Source: Alkaliphilus peptidifermentans DSM 18978
GTDB taxonomy: Bacteria; Bacillota; Clostridia; Peptostreptococcales; Natronincolaceae
Assembly (NCBI RefSeq): GCF_900101495.1
Contig: NZ_FMUS01000021.1
Location: 1-64,000, forward strand
Direction of reading: 5' to 3'
Length of the DNA stretch: 64,000 nucleotides
The notes below the pieces were generated by a model. That model did no database searches. It saw only the letters and a list, made by a program, of their open reading frames with translations, and had not been told where the DNA came from. A program made the translations under genes and the position numbers. Each line of letters begins with the position of its first letter. Position 1 is the stretch's first letter. This document shows positions 37,240-45,519 of this stretch, one piece after another.

Positions 37240-37802
37240 GACGATACCTCCTCAATCATGCCCATTACCTTGTTTTCTATATCATTAATTTCTTCTGACA
37301 TATTAAGAGTTAATACTCCACAATGTGGTGCTTGCATATTCAAAGCATTTCTTTCAACTAACATTTTAAATGCTTCGTCCTGTTTTTCAATACTCCCATT
37401 ACTAATACCAATCCCAACTAGAGAAAAATATCCATAGCGCATAGGATGTAAAAGATTGCCTTCCTTTACAATATATAATGGAAGTCCCATAAGGGCAAGT
37501 TTATCTACAGCCTTCTTTAAATTAGAAGAGTAACCTCCAAATCTTATAGGTGTAAGAAAAATAATCCCTCTACTTTTAGCTATTGCTCGAATAATATCAG
37601 GCATATCATCATTATAAACACATCTTCCCGGTGATTTAAAGCCACAAATTCCACAACTCCTACACGCCAATATATTCATATTCTTCAGGTCATAATAAAC
37701 ATAACTCATTCCGCTTTTTTTCATAGTTTCAGTTATGTAATTTGTAACAAGCTTTTCACTCGTCTTTAATTCCTCTGTTCCATCTAAAATTACCCAATTC
37801 AA
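37233..37802 (-). CDS. NADPH-dependent FMN reductase-like flavoprotein with cysteine cluster
   Basis: 189 residues with a TTG start behind GGAAGGGA. The segment LACRSCGICGFKSPGRCVYND has four cysteines in the CxxCGxC pattern common to iron-sulfur flavoproteins and related NADPH:FMN oxidoreductases, followed by LTPIRFGGYSSNLKKAVD. It begins less like a standard phosphate loop (ILDGTEELKTSEK), which may reduce FMN binding. Operon member between a flavodoxin and another flavoprotein. Confidence 0.65.
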   Translation of the reverse strand: MNWVILDGTEELKTSEKLVTNYITETMKKSGMSYVYYDLKNMNILACRSCGICGFKSPGRCVYNDDMPDIIRAIAKSRGIIFLTPIRFGGYSSNLKKAVDKLALMGLPLYIVKEGNLLHPMRYGYFSLVGIGISNGSIEKQDEAFKMLVERNALNMQAPHCGVLTLNMSEEINDIENKVMGMIEEVSSW

Positions 37803-37895
37803 AATATAACAATCCCTTCCAATGATACTTATTAGTTATACAGCAGCTTACTTCCGTTATTTAATCATACAGAATAATGCTAAAGGGACATAAAG

Positions 37896-38375
37896 TTACG
37901 CATTATTCATTAACTCTGAAAAATCAACAATATTTGTCTCCAAAATATTAGAAGTATCTTTATCGGTTTTAGAAACCTTCTTTACAATAAATCGGTCTAT
38001 AAAACCCATCTTATCAAATATGAATTCTCCACCAAAGGCATCTATTGCTATAGCTTTATCTACTAGTTCCTGTGGAAATGCAGCTTTGAGTTGTATATCC
38101 ATCTCGTTGCCATCCCTCATACAACAAATGAAGAGTCCTAGTTTTTTTTCCTTCAATGCCTCCAGGTTATTTGAACAAAAATTTGTTACTTCTTTTTGAA
38201 TTCTCCCTAAGTAAATAGAACCACCAATGATTACTCTCTCATAAAGTGATAGGTCTATATCATTGATACTCTTTAAATTAACTAAGTCAATTTCTCCTGA
38301 AAGTTTTTTTGATAAGCTGTTGGCACATTTTTCTGTAGTTCCATATTTTGTAGAATATACTATTATAGTTTTCAT
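37896..38375 (-). CDS. flavodoxin-domain protein (HemG-like)
   Basis: About 159 residues from MKTIIVYSTKYGTTEKCA, behind GGAGG; an earlier in-frame start has no site. The FMN phosphate loop is STKYGTTEK; IIGGSIYLGRIQKEV and LFICCMRDG resemble HemG-type protoporphyrinogen oxidases and other short flavodoxins. It is the third gene of the MarR operon. A redox role rather than heme synthesis is more likely, as no heme genes are nearby. Confidence 0.75.
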   Translation of the reverse strand: MKTIIVYSTKYGTTEKCANSLSKKLSGEIDLVNLKSINDIDLSLYERVIIGGSIYLGRIQKEVTNFCSNNLEALKEKKLGLFICCMRDGNEMDIQLKAAFPQELVDKAIAIDAFGGEFIFDKMGFIDRFIVKKVSKTDKDTSNILETNIVDFSELMNNA

Positions 38376-38402
38376 TATATATACCTCCATTAATTTATAT
38401 TT

Positions 38403-38795
38403 TTAATTTTGAGTTAAGGCATTTTCTATTGCCTTACGAATAGCATTACTGCTGATTGTTGCTCCACTTATTATTTCCACATCTAAAGTCTGTTCCTCAA
38501 TAATTGAATCTACTATTTTTTCTGCTTTTCCTCCTAACCCATTCTGATGCTCCTCTATAGTAATGTCTACTATCTTATTATCTTTAACCTGTAAGACCAC
38601 AGCAACCTTTACTAAGCCTGCATCATAGCTTCCAGAATATACGCCTTCGCAAATTCCAGCTAAGTTTACGTTATTGACATTTATTTCGGCCATTTCTTTT
38701 GGTAAATCTAATGACTTAACAATAAATACAACAGCTATCATTGCAACTACTAGAGTTAAGAATATTACCCCCAATATTTTCAATACCTTTTTCAC
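38403..38795 (-). CDS. membrane-anchored FMN-binding domain protein
   Basis: 130 residues with a GTG start behind AAGGAG. One N-terminal membrane helix (about 5-27) is followed by an FMN_bind domain with YSGSYDAGLVKVAV and EIISGATISSNAI. The SGAT motif is the usual site of covalent FMN attachment by ApbE-type flavin transferases, as in RnfG/NqrC. It likely passes electrons at the outer membrane face to or from the flavodoxin encoded next. Confidence 0.8.
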   Translation of the reverse strand: MKKVLKILGVIFLTLVVAMIAVVFIVKSLDLPKEMAEINVNNVNLAGICEGVYSGSYDAGLVKVAVVLQVKDNKIVDITIEEHQNGLGGKAEKIVDSIIEEQTLDVEIISGATISSNAIRKAIENALTQN

Positions 38796-38825
38796 TCTAT
38801 CAATCTCCTTAATTGATAATATTTA

Positions 38826-39275
38826 TTATTCAAATTCTTCAAGCTTCATAGCAAGCTTTAGAACTCCTTTATACATACCATTAAGCTCCTCTTCATCACA
38901 GTCCTTAAATAATTCCTGTAGGAATGCAGTACTATTTACTTGATGCTCTTTCCAAAATTCATAGTTTTTATCAGTTAACCTAAGTCTAGTGGCCCTTCTA
39001 TCGTCCTTATCTTTATTCAATTCTAAAAATCCTTTTTTTTCAAGCTTAAGGGCAATTTGCTTAACATTCTGATGGGAGGACCCCATTATGTGTGATACCT
39101 CCTTGATGGTTGGAGGAGCATCAAAAAATTCTTCAATTACAGCAGTTAACAACCATTGCTTTGTGGTGATATCAAATACAGCAAATTCACGATCTATTAC
39201 TGCCTGAAATTTATTGGCCAACACAAAGATACTACCAAAAATATGCTTTTGTTTATGCAAATCAATACCACTCAT
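38826..39275 (-). CDS. MarR-family transcriptional regulator
   Basis: 149 residues with the winged-helix core TIKEVSHIMGSSHQNVKQIALKLEKKGFLE and the wing KDKDDRRATRLRLT. First gene of the flavoprotein operon, start behind GGAAGGAGG. Two large palindromes just upstream make autoregulation likely. The family usually responds to phenolic compounds or oxidants. Confidence 0.9.
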   Translation of the reverse strand: MSGIDLHKQKHIFGSIFVLANKFQAVIDREFAVFDITTKQWLLTAVIEEFFDAPPTIKEVSHIMGSSHQNVKQIALKLEKKGFLELNKDKDDRRATRLRLTDKNYEFWKEHQVNSTAFLQELFKDCDEEELNGMYKGVLKLAMKLEEFE

Positions 39276-39294
39276 AAAACTACCTCCTTCCGAT

Positions 39295-39332
39295 TAGGTA
39301 ATATATTACCTACATAAGTAATATATTACCTA
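39295..39332 (-). promoter_or_regulatory. twin MarR operator palindromes
   Basis: TAGGTAATATATTACCTA at 39295-39312 is a perfect 18-bp palindrome, and a second copy with one mismatch lies at 39315-39332; the centres are 20 bp apart, two helical turns, on the same DNA face. They sit 20-57 bp before the marR start, overlapping the expected promoter, so the dimer probably represses its own operon. Confidence 0.75.
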
Positions 39333-39385
39333 TTTTCTTCTGTGTCAAGTGTTTTTTTATTTTTTTATTAAATTATACAACAATG

Positions 39386-39423
39386 CACAAAAGCCACCTG
39401 ATAAGAAACAGGTGGCTTTTGTG
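39386..39423 (-). terminator. terminator of the SLH protein gene
   Basis: A 15-bp inverted repeat (CACAAAAGCCACCTG and complement) around an eight-base loop; the T-run is short but the structure is strong. It lies 45 bp beyond the stop codon of the SLH gene. Confidence 0.75.
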
Positions 39424-39468
39424 TGCTTATGATTATTTTTTATTAAGGAGTTGATTACAAACGAAGGA

Positions 39469-41019
39469 TTATATTTGGAAAAATTTATCAAATACTCTTT
39501 TTACCAGTGAAATAGCCTGCTCACGTGTAGTATATGCCTTAGGAAGTATATATCCTTGAGATCCTTTAAAAATGTCATTATGATTTAAGAATCTTAGATT
39601 TTCTACTGCCCAGTCGGAAATTTCTGCTGCATCGTAGAATACTTGAGTAAATTGGGCTCCACTTGTTTCCAATTCAGGCATTACGTTCTTTAATGTCCTT
39701 ACAAGCATAGTAGCTATTTCTTGTCTTGTAATAGAGTTATTTGGCGCAAATTTATCCGGTGCTACCCCCTGTACTATACCAAGATTATATGCCTTTAAAA
39801 CTTCAGGATTCTTTGTGTCTGTGAATGGATTGCTGGCTGATGGTTGAGCAGTCTTTCCACTCATTTTTTCATATAGCTTTATTGCCAACTCGCAAAACTC
39901 TTCACGGGTTATATCTCTACCAAAGTCCACCATTACTTTATCAGTAATTAAATTGTTCTCAATTGCTTCATTTATTTCGGGTACTGCCCAGCTAGATATT
40001 CCTTCGTATCCAGCAACGATTCCTGTTGCAGATGCTGTTCCCACTGTGAATCCTACTGTACCAAATAGTCCATATTCCATTTCATCTTCAGCAAGATTAT
40101 CTTTGCAGAAAACACGAACTTCGTAATTTCCAGGTTCGTTTTCAACAATAAACTCATATACGTTATTTTGAGGTAAGTATTTTATAGTGGTATGATAGTT
40201 GGTATTAATTAATTTATCCCCTACTTTTGCCACACCTATCCAAGCACCTTCATCAATCTCGCCTTTTGTTAACCCCTTTACTGTTAATGCAATTTTTTCA
40301 CCGTAGGCTGGCTTAGTATTTGAAAGTACTAGATCCCCTGGCTTAGCTTTGCTTGATTCAACAACAAAGCTTGCCCTACCAAATGCAGTATTTTTTTCAT
40401 CTGGATAAATAACTCTAACTTCATACTTGCCAAAGTTATAGGGTGCATTAAACTCATATGTATTATTTGCTGGTAATTGATAAACAGAAATATGGTAGTT
40501 GGAGTTTTCCATCTTGGTACCTTCCTTATCAATTCCAATCCATACACCCTCTGATATTTCTCCATCTGTAAGTCCATTTACTGTTACAGACATTTGTTCA
40601 TTTATTTTCACTTCAGTTTTAGAAAGTTTTATATCAGATCCACTGGCTACAGCTGGTACTACACTAAAACTTACTTTTTCCAAAAGGGTATCATCATGAT
40701 TAATTAGTCTTATCTCATATTCTCCGAACTTATATGGTGCTGTGAATTCCCAAACATTATTTGCAGGTAGTTGGTTTACACTTATATGGTAGTTAGTATT
40801 TGCTACCCTAGTACCCCCCTCAGCAATTCCAAGCCATGCACCATTTTCAACATCATAATCAGAAATTCCTGAAATCGTCAAGGTACCCTTTTCATTTATT
40901 CTGAATTCAGTTTTAGAAATTGCTAACTTTACACTTGTTGATGCGAAAACAGGTAGGCTAGAAAAAATCAATAATAGCATACAAACTACTAATACAGAGC
41001 TTAATAATCTTTTTCTCAT
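39469..41019 (-). CDS. secreted SLH-domain surface protein with three Ig-like repeats
   Basis: 516 residues. Signal peptide to about residue 27 (…LPVFASTS). Then three repeats of about 95-100 residues (near 30-125, 130-225 and 230-325), each with NYH, LPxNNxxEF and YEIR/YEVR signatures, predicted beta-sandwiches. The C-terminal 180 residues hold three S-layer homology segments (SSWAVPEINEAIENNLI; NPFTDTKNPEVLKAYNLGI; ISDWAVENLRFLNHND) with the ITREE/ITRQE motifs. SLH domains bind pyruvylated secondary cell-wall polymer, so the protein is likely held on the cell surface. The ligand of the repeats is unknown. Confidence 0.88.
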   Translation of the reverse strand: MRKRLLSSVLVVCMLLLIFSSLPVFASTSVKLAISKTEFRINEKGTLTISGISDYDVENGAWLGIAEGGTRVANTNYHISVNQLPANNVWEFTAPYKFGEYEIRLINHDDTLLEKVSFSVVPAVASGSDIKLSKTEVKINEQMSVTVNGLTDGEISEGVWIGIDKEGTKMENSNYHISVYQLPANNTYEFNAPYNFGKYEVRVIYPDEKNTAFGRASFVVESSKAKPGDLVLSNTKPAYGEKIALTVKGLTKGEIDEGAWIGVAKVGDKLINTNYHTTIKYLPQNNVYEFIVENEPGNYEVRVFCKDNLAEDEMEYGLFGTVGFTVGTASATGIVAGYEGISSWAVPEINEAIENNLITDKVMVDFGRDITREEFCELAIKLYEKMSGKTAQPSASNPFTDTKNPEVLKAYNLGIVQGVAPDKFAPNNSITRQEIATMLVRTLKNVMPELETSGAQFTQVFYDAAEISDWAVENLRFLNHNDIFKGSQGYILPKAYTTREQAISLVKRVFDKFFQI

Positions 41020-41252
41020 TAAATATATCCCCCTTTATTGGACTAATGTTTTCTCTAGAGCTGAATTAACTCTAGACATAAAGTTTATATCAAATCCACA
41101 GTTAGTAATATAATAATATTGCCTTTTTTGTTAGATAAATTGCTTTTTTTTGACAGACTTATTTACCAACATATGCTATAATTATTAAAATATTGTGAAT
41201 TATTAAATTATTATTGCTTTGCAAGGTAGATTATTGTAACGGGGGAGAAAAT

Positions 41253-42125
41253 ATGCTTTATGAAAAAATAGTTGGTCATATTGTAAAAGGTCCAATTCCA
41301 CCAGTGCCTTATTACAGTAATGATTTAATATTATTATTACGTCCTAACTACTTCATAAATGCGAAGGCTACTTTTAAAGATTATTATCATTTAACTATAC
41401 TTTTTCAAGATAAGGCTCCTTCATTAATTATAGATGGCAAATCCTTTTCTATCCCACCTCAGTCTTCAATTATTGTTAATCCCGGACAAATGGCGGAATC
41501 TTCCCTAGAGAATATTGTTTTATCTCAAGAAAACAAAGAATATACTGTAGTTTTTTTAGATAAAAGGCTATTTAACCAGCTTTCCACTGATATTGGTAAG
41601 GGGCAGGGTATAACATTTGATAATACGGTTACTCTCCCAAACCAATTTTTATCGAGATTGCTTCAAACATTTATGTTTGAACATGCTCTTAAACAACCAG
41701 GCTACCAATTAATGCTAGATACTATTTCTTATCAGTTAGGTACTCAGATTATTAGAAGTATACCTAATAATTTAGTATTTAACACCAGTCCAGAATATAA
41801 AGCCAGCAAAGAAATAAAAAAAGTTATAGATTACATGCATGAACACAATAATGAAAAATTATTACTGAATGATTTATGTAATATAGCACATTTAAGCCCC
41901 TATTACTTTATTAAAATATTTAAGTCCCAAACTGGCAAAACACCTCGGGAGTATTATATTGATATTAAATTAGAAAAAGCAAGAAGGCTATTAAGGGATA
42001 GATCCTTTTCGGTAGCTGAAGTTGCTTATATGGTTGGTTTTTCTAGTCAAAGCTACTTTTCATCAGCATTTAAGAAAAAGATTGGATATACTCCGCTGGA
42101 GTATCAAAAACATTTGAATATTTAA
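41253..42125 (+). CDS. AraC-family transcriptional regulator
   Basis: About 290 residues from the ATG of MLYEKIVGHIV behind GGGGGAG. The N-terminal 160 residues are a cupin-like sensing domain (IPPQSSIIVNPGQMAE); the C-terminal 100 are two helix-turn-helix motifs, the last containing RRLLRDRSFSVAEVAYMVGF and SYFSSAFKKKIGYTPLEYQK. It is divergent from the SLH gene, which it may regulate, though that is only positional. No metabolite can be named. Confidence 0.88.
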   Translation: MLYEKIVGHIVKGPIPPVPYYSNDLILLLRPNYFINAKATFKDYYHLTILFQDKAPSLIIDGKSFSIPPQSSIIVNPGQMAESSLENIVLSQENKEYTVVFLDKRLFNQLSTDIGKGQGITFDNTVTLPNQFLSRLLQTFMFEHALKQPGYQLMLDTISYQLGTQIIRSIPNNLVFNTSPEYKASKEIKKVIDYMHEHNNEKLLLNDLCNIAHLSPYYFIKIFKSQTGKTPREYYIDIKLEKARRLLRDRSFSVAEVAYMVGFSSQSYFSSAFKKKIGYTPLEYQKHLNI

Positions 42126-42170
42126 TTTTTACTATAGTAAAACCCTTATGATTATTATTTCAAGAAAATA

Positions 42171-42210
42171 AAAAAATCAGACTATTTATTTTCACTAATC
42201 TGATTTTTTT
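42171..42210 (+). terminator. terminator of the AraC gene, shared with the GNAT gene
   Basis: AAAAAATCAGA and TCTGATTTTTTT close a 16-base loop between convergent genes; T-runs exist in both directions. Confidence 0.8.
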
Positions 42211-42220
42211 GCATTTTACT

Positions 42221-42745
42221 TTACTTTGAACTTACATATTCTTCTTTTAACATAGACATTATATGCATTGAATAATATGAATCGTTATACTTTTTACACT
42301 GTCTTAAAGTTCCTTCATGAACAAAGCCCTCACTTTTATATAGTCTATAGGCTTTTTCATTATAATCAAATACATCTAACCATAACCGATTGCATTTTAA
42401 GTTTTCAAAGCATAGGGTTTTTATAAGTCTAACACTTTTTCTTCCGTATCCCTTCCCTCGTTCTCTTAGTGCGATTCTATCAAACTCAATGACATCATGT
42501 TGATTTGATAAGCCTGAAATTATTATATAACCAATGATTCCTTCATGCTTATTTGAACGGATAACTAAATGAAGCTCATCCTCCATTTCAATGGATTCAA
42601 GGTGTCTTTCTTTTGACCAGAGGTAGACAAATCTTCTATTTTCTTCATCCTGTTGTACCCTCTCTATCTCTAGTATTTCATCAATTTCATTTGGTGTAGT
42701 AGGACAAAGCATTATGTCTTCATCTTTTATCAAAATTGTGTTCAT
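42221..42745 (-). CDS. GNAT-family N-acetyltransferase
   Basis: 174 residues. The acetyl-CoA loop is LRERGKGYGRKSVRL, and the typical late segment NRLWLDVFDYNEKAYRLYKSEGF follows. The profile fits RimJ/RimL-like acetyltransferases of small molecules or N-termini; the acceptor is unknown. Start behind GGGAGG. Confidence 0.85.
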   Translation of the reverse strand: MNTILIKDEDIMLCPTTPNEIDEILEIERVQQDEENRRFVYLWSKERHLESIEMEDELHLVIRSNKHEGIIGYIIISGLSNQHDVIEFDRIALRERGKGYGRKSVRLIKTLCFENLKCNRLWLDVFDYNEKAYRLYKSEGFVHEGTLRQCKKYNDSYYSMHIMSMLKEEYVSSK

Positions 42746-42841
42746 TAATCATTCCTCCCTATTAAAGTCAAAATAATCCATGTTCTCTTCCATTTTATAA
42801 TTAATACTATTTAGAATCAAGTATGCAACCAATAAACCCTA

Positions 42842-43807
42842 CTAAACACTTTCTCCTTTACTTCTTTTCTTATTAATAAAAAGTTTTAAAGCACCTAATT
42901 TTTCCTTAATAAAAATTTTAGTTGAAATTTCTATTTGAATTATAATCACTGATAGAAATACCATTAAAATACCCAGTAGCTTATATCCCCAAATTTTATC
43001 ACCAAAAATTAGAGATGCAGCAACTACTGCAACAATAATTTCTAAGGTGGTCAAAATACCAGTTTTGGACATTTCTATATTGTAGGATATTCCTGTTATA
43101 TATAATCCATAACCAAGGGCTGTTGGAAGTAAGCCCAATAGGAATAAACCTAGCCAAGTTGATGGGCCAGGATTTATTTCCAATATACTTAATGGATTAG
43201 AAATAGGTATAGCGAATAAAGCTCCAAATCCAAATACATATAAGCATATAGTCCATCTACTATATCTTGATACTAGTGCTTTGGTAGAAATGGTGGTAAT
43301 AGCAAAGGTAAAGCCTGCAGCAAGACCCATGATTATGCCAATTGGATTTAATTTTAAAGCAGCAAGAGCTCCTTCAGTAACTGTTAAAAAGCTTCCCCCC
43401 ATACACATGAGAAGTGCCATTAACTTAATTGAGGTAATGTTTTCTTTATAGAATAACCTAGACATAATAATAACAAAAATAGGAGATGTATATAATAAAA
43501 TGGTAGCTGTGGCTATACCTGTATATGCAATAGCACTGAATATGAAATAGTTATAGCTGGCTTGACATATAAGTCCCATCAAGCTTAAGTACATTAGTCC
43601 TTTCTTATCTATCCTTAGTAATGTCTTGTCTGTTATTAACAGATATATTAAGATAATTATAAAACCAAATATTAATTTCCAAAATACTATATGATTAGCT
43701 TTTAATCCTTGTTGGTATAGCATTTGACCAATAATTCCCATTGAACCCCATAATATACTTGCCAGTGCAACCATACAATAACCTCTGGTTTGGCTTTTTA
43801 ATGGCAT
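42842..43807 (-). CDS. EamA/DMT-family permease
   Basis: 321 residues with ten membrane helices arranged as two EamA halves (about 8-140 and 155-290), each opening with a GxxxxG-rich helix such as ALASILWGSMGIIGQ. The C-terminus is a lysine/serine-rich cytosolic tail. Drug/metabolite exporters of amino acids, nucleosides or sugars fall here. It is not in an operon with its neighbours. Confidence 0.85.
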   Translation of the reverse strand: MPLKSQTRGYCMVALASILWGSMGIIGQMLYQQGLKANHIVFWKLIFGFIIILIYLLITDKTLLRIDKKGLMYLSLMGLICQASYNYFIFSAIAYTGIATATILLYTSPIFVIIMSRLFYKENITSIKLMALLMCMGGSFLTVTEGALAALKLNPIGIIMGLAAGFTFAITTISTKALVSRYSRWTICLYVFGFGALFAIPISNPLSILEINPGPSTWLGLFLLGLLPTALGYGLYITGISYNIEMSKTGILTTLEIIVAVVAASLIFGDKIWGYKLLGILMVFLSVIIIQIEISTKIFIKEKLGALKLFINKKRSKGESV

Positions 43808-43918
43808 ATTATTACTACTCCTTCCTTATACCATCTCAATTGACAGAATTATTCTATCTTTTACCCCATAGCTAACCCTAAAGTATAAAAATCTCCGGGA
43901 TAAATTATATACACAAAT

Positions 43919-43940
43919 AGGGGGATCAAATGTCCCCCTT
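43919..43940 (-). terminator. possible transcript end of the 44-50 kb operon
   Basis: GGGGG and CCCCC flank an eight- to nine-base loop about 120 bp after the ridA stop on the minus strand. Only a weak T-stretch follows, so termination is tentative. Confidence 0.4.
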
Positions 43941-44062
43941 GTCTACGACTTTTTCTATATTCCATAATCAAATCAATATGTAAGTATTTCAGGTTATATA
44001 CAAACCCTGATATTTTTAAAACTACGTAAACCTACTCAGAAGCAAATTGGAATGAGCTTTTA

Positions 44063-44446
44063 CTACTCCTTACATTTTGCCGTAATACTTAATTCCAGTA
44101 AAGCACCTTCGGGGAGGACACTTTGAACAGTAATTCGAGCAGGATAAGGCTTTGTCAAATATTCTCCATATATTTCATTAAAGCCAGAAAAATCCTTCAT
44201 GTCTGCTAAATGTGCATCTACCTTTACAATGTCATCCATGGTGCAATTAGCAGAAGCTAAAATTGACTTAATATTTTCCATTACCTGTCTTGTATGCTCT
44301 TTAATTCCTCCATCAACAATCTCATCTGTACCTGGCTTCTCTGGTGTCTGTCCACTAACAAAAACAAATCCACCAGCAATAATTGCATGTGTATATGGGC
44401 CTGCTGGTAATGGAGCGCTATCTGGATAAACGGGTTTTTTGTTCAT
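44063..44446 (-). CDS. ridA: RidA/YjgF-family enamine/imine deaminase
   Basis: About 127 residues from MNKKPVYPD behind GAGGAG. GPYTHAIIAGGFVFVSGQTP and the catalytic arginine in PYPARITVQSVLPEGALLEL match RidA. It hydrolyses reactive 2-aminoacrylate-type intermediates left by PLP dehydratases. Its place 35 bp after the EutB-like dehydratase gene suggests it clears that enzyme's imine product. Confidence 0.92.
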   Translation of the reverse strand: MNKKPVYPDSAPLPAGPYTHAIIAGGFVFVSGQTPEKPGTDEIVDGGIKEHTRQVMENIKSILASANCTMDDIVKVDAHLADMKDFSGFNEIYGEYLTKPYPARITVQSVLPEGALLELSITAKCKE

Positions 44447-44481
44447 TGTAATCACTCCTCAATTATAATAGTTAGTCAAAA

Positions 44482-45498
44482 TTATATTTTTGATGACTGC
44501 AGTGGTTTTCCACAGGAAAGCTGCTGCTTTATAAGATCAAAGTAGCTTTCTAATTCAATGCTACTACCACTAACTACAACTCCTACTCGACTTCCCTGAC
44601 AGGAGACTTTTTTCTTAAGTAGGGCTGCAATGCCAACTGCAGCAGCACCCTCAATAACTAAACCGTGGGATTTAAGGGCATATAGCATGCCTTCTGCTAT
44701 TTCCATCTCATTAATGATTATATGCTCATCCACCAAGTCCTTAATTAAAGTAAGAGTATAATTATTTTGTTGTCCAATACCCCCTAAAAGGGATACTGCT
44801 AATGAATTTTTTTCTTCAATTTCTACAGGCTTTCCTGCTTTTAAGCTTTCTAACATAGCAGGAGAGGCTTCTATTGATACTCCCACAACTCTAATGGAGG
44901 GGTTGATGGCTTTGGCAACAAGGGCTACCCCTGCCAGCAAACCGCCACCTGATAATGGCACTAAAAGAATATCTAACTCTGGTTTTTCTGTTAAAATTTC
45001 TAGAGCCACTGTTCCTTGTCCAGCAATAATAGCTGGATCGTCAAAGGGAGGAACCGCCATTAGCTTCTGTTTTTCCATAATATAATCGAAATGCTTTTCT
45101 GCCTCATCCTGTGAACGGCCATGAACCTCTACCTCTGCTCCCATATCTTTAATTAATTCCACTCTATTCTTAGGCACATGTTCTGATAGACATACCACTG
45201 CCCTAATATTCATCTGCTTAGCAACGTATGCTACCGCACGCCCATGGTTTCCAGTTGAAAAGGTAATTACACCCCTAGCCTTTTCATCCTCTGAAAGTCC
45301 TAATATTTTATTGGCGGCACCTCTTACTTTAAAAGCACCAGTGTTTTGCAGTGATTCTAGCTTTAACATTACCTTCTCTGCTCCGGAAATTTCCGCAAGT
45401 GATTCAGCTGCAACAAGGGGGGTTTTTCTTATAAATGGAGCAATCCTGAGTGCCGCCATGTAAACATCCTTTAGGCTTATTGTTTTATTGTTTTCCAA
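44482..45498 (-). CDS. eutB: EutB-type threonine dehydratase-like enzyme
   Basis: 338 residues, TTG start behind AGGGGTGA. A fold-type II PLP enzyme: the Schiff-base lysine is in QNTGAFKVRGAANK, the glycine loop is SGGGLLAG, and the nucleotide-like loop is STGNHGRAVAY. The order GRSQDEAEKHFDYI, VPPFDDPAIIAGQGT and NSLAVSLLGGIGQQNN resembles the EutB (hydroxyectoine utilisation dehydratase) group more than biosynthetic IlvA, and there is no C-terminal regulatory domain. I infer dehydration of a hydroxylated diamino acid. Threonine/serine catabolism is the alternative. Confidence 0.8.
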   Translation of the reverse strand: MENNKTISLKDVYMAALRIAPFIRKTPLVAAESLAEISGAEKVMLKLESLQNTGAFKVRGAANKILGLSEDEKARGVITFSTGNHGRAVAYVAKQMNIRAVVCLSEHVPKNRVELIKDMGAEVEVHGRSQDEAEKHFDYIMEKQKLMAVPPFDDPAIIAGQGTVALEILTEKPELDILLVPLSGGGLLAGVALVAKAINPSIRVVGVSIEASPAMLESLKAGKPVEIEEKNSLAVSLLGGIGQQNNYTLTLIKDLVDEHIIINEMEIAEGMLYALKSHGLVIEGAAAVGIAALLKKKVSCQGSRVGVVVSGSSIELESYFDLIKQQLSCGKPLQSSKI

Positions 45499-45519
45499 TA
45501 TCGATCACCCCTATAAAAT

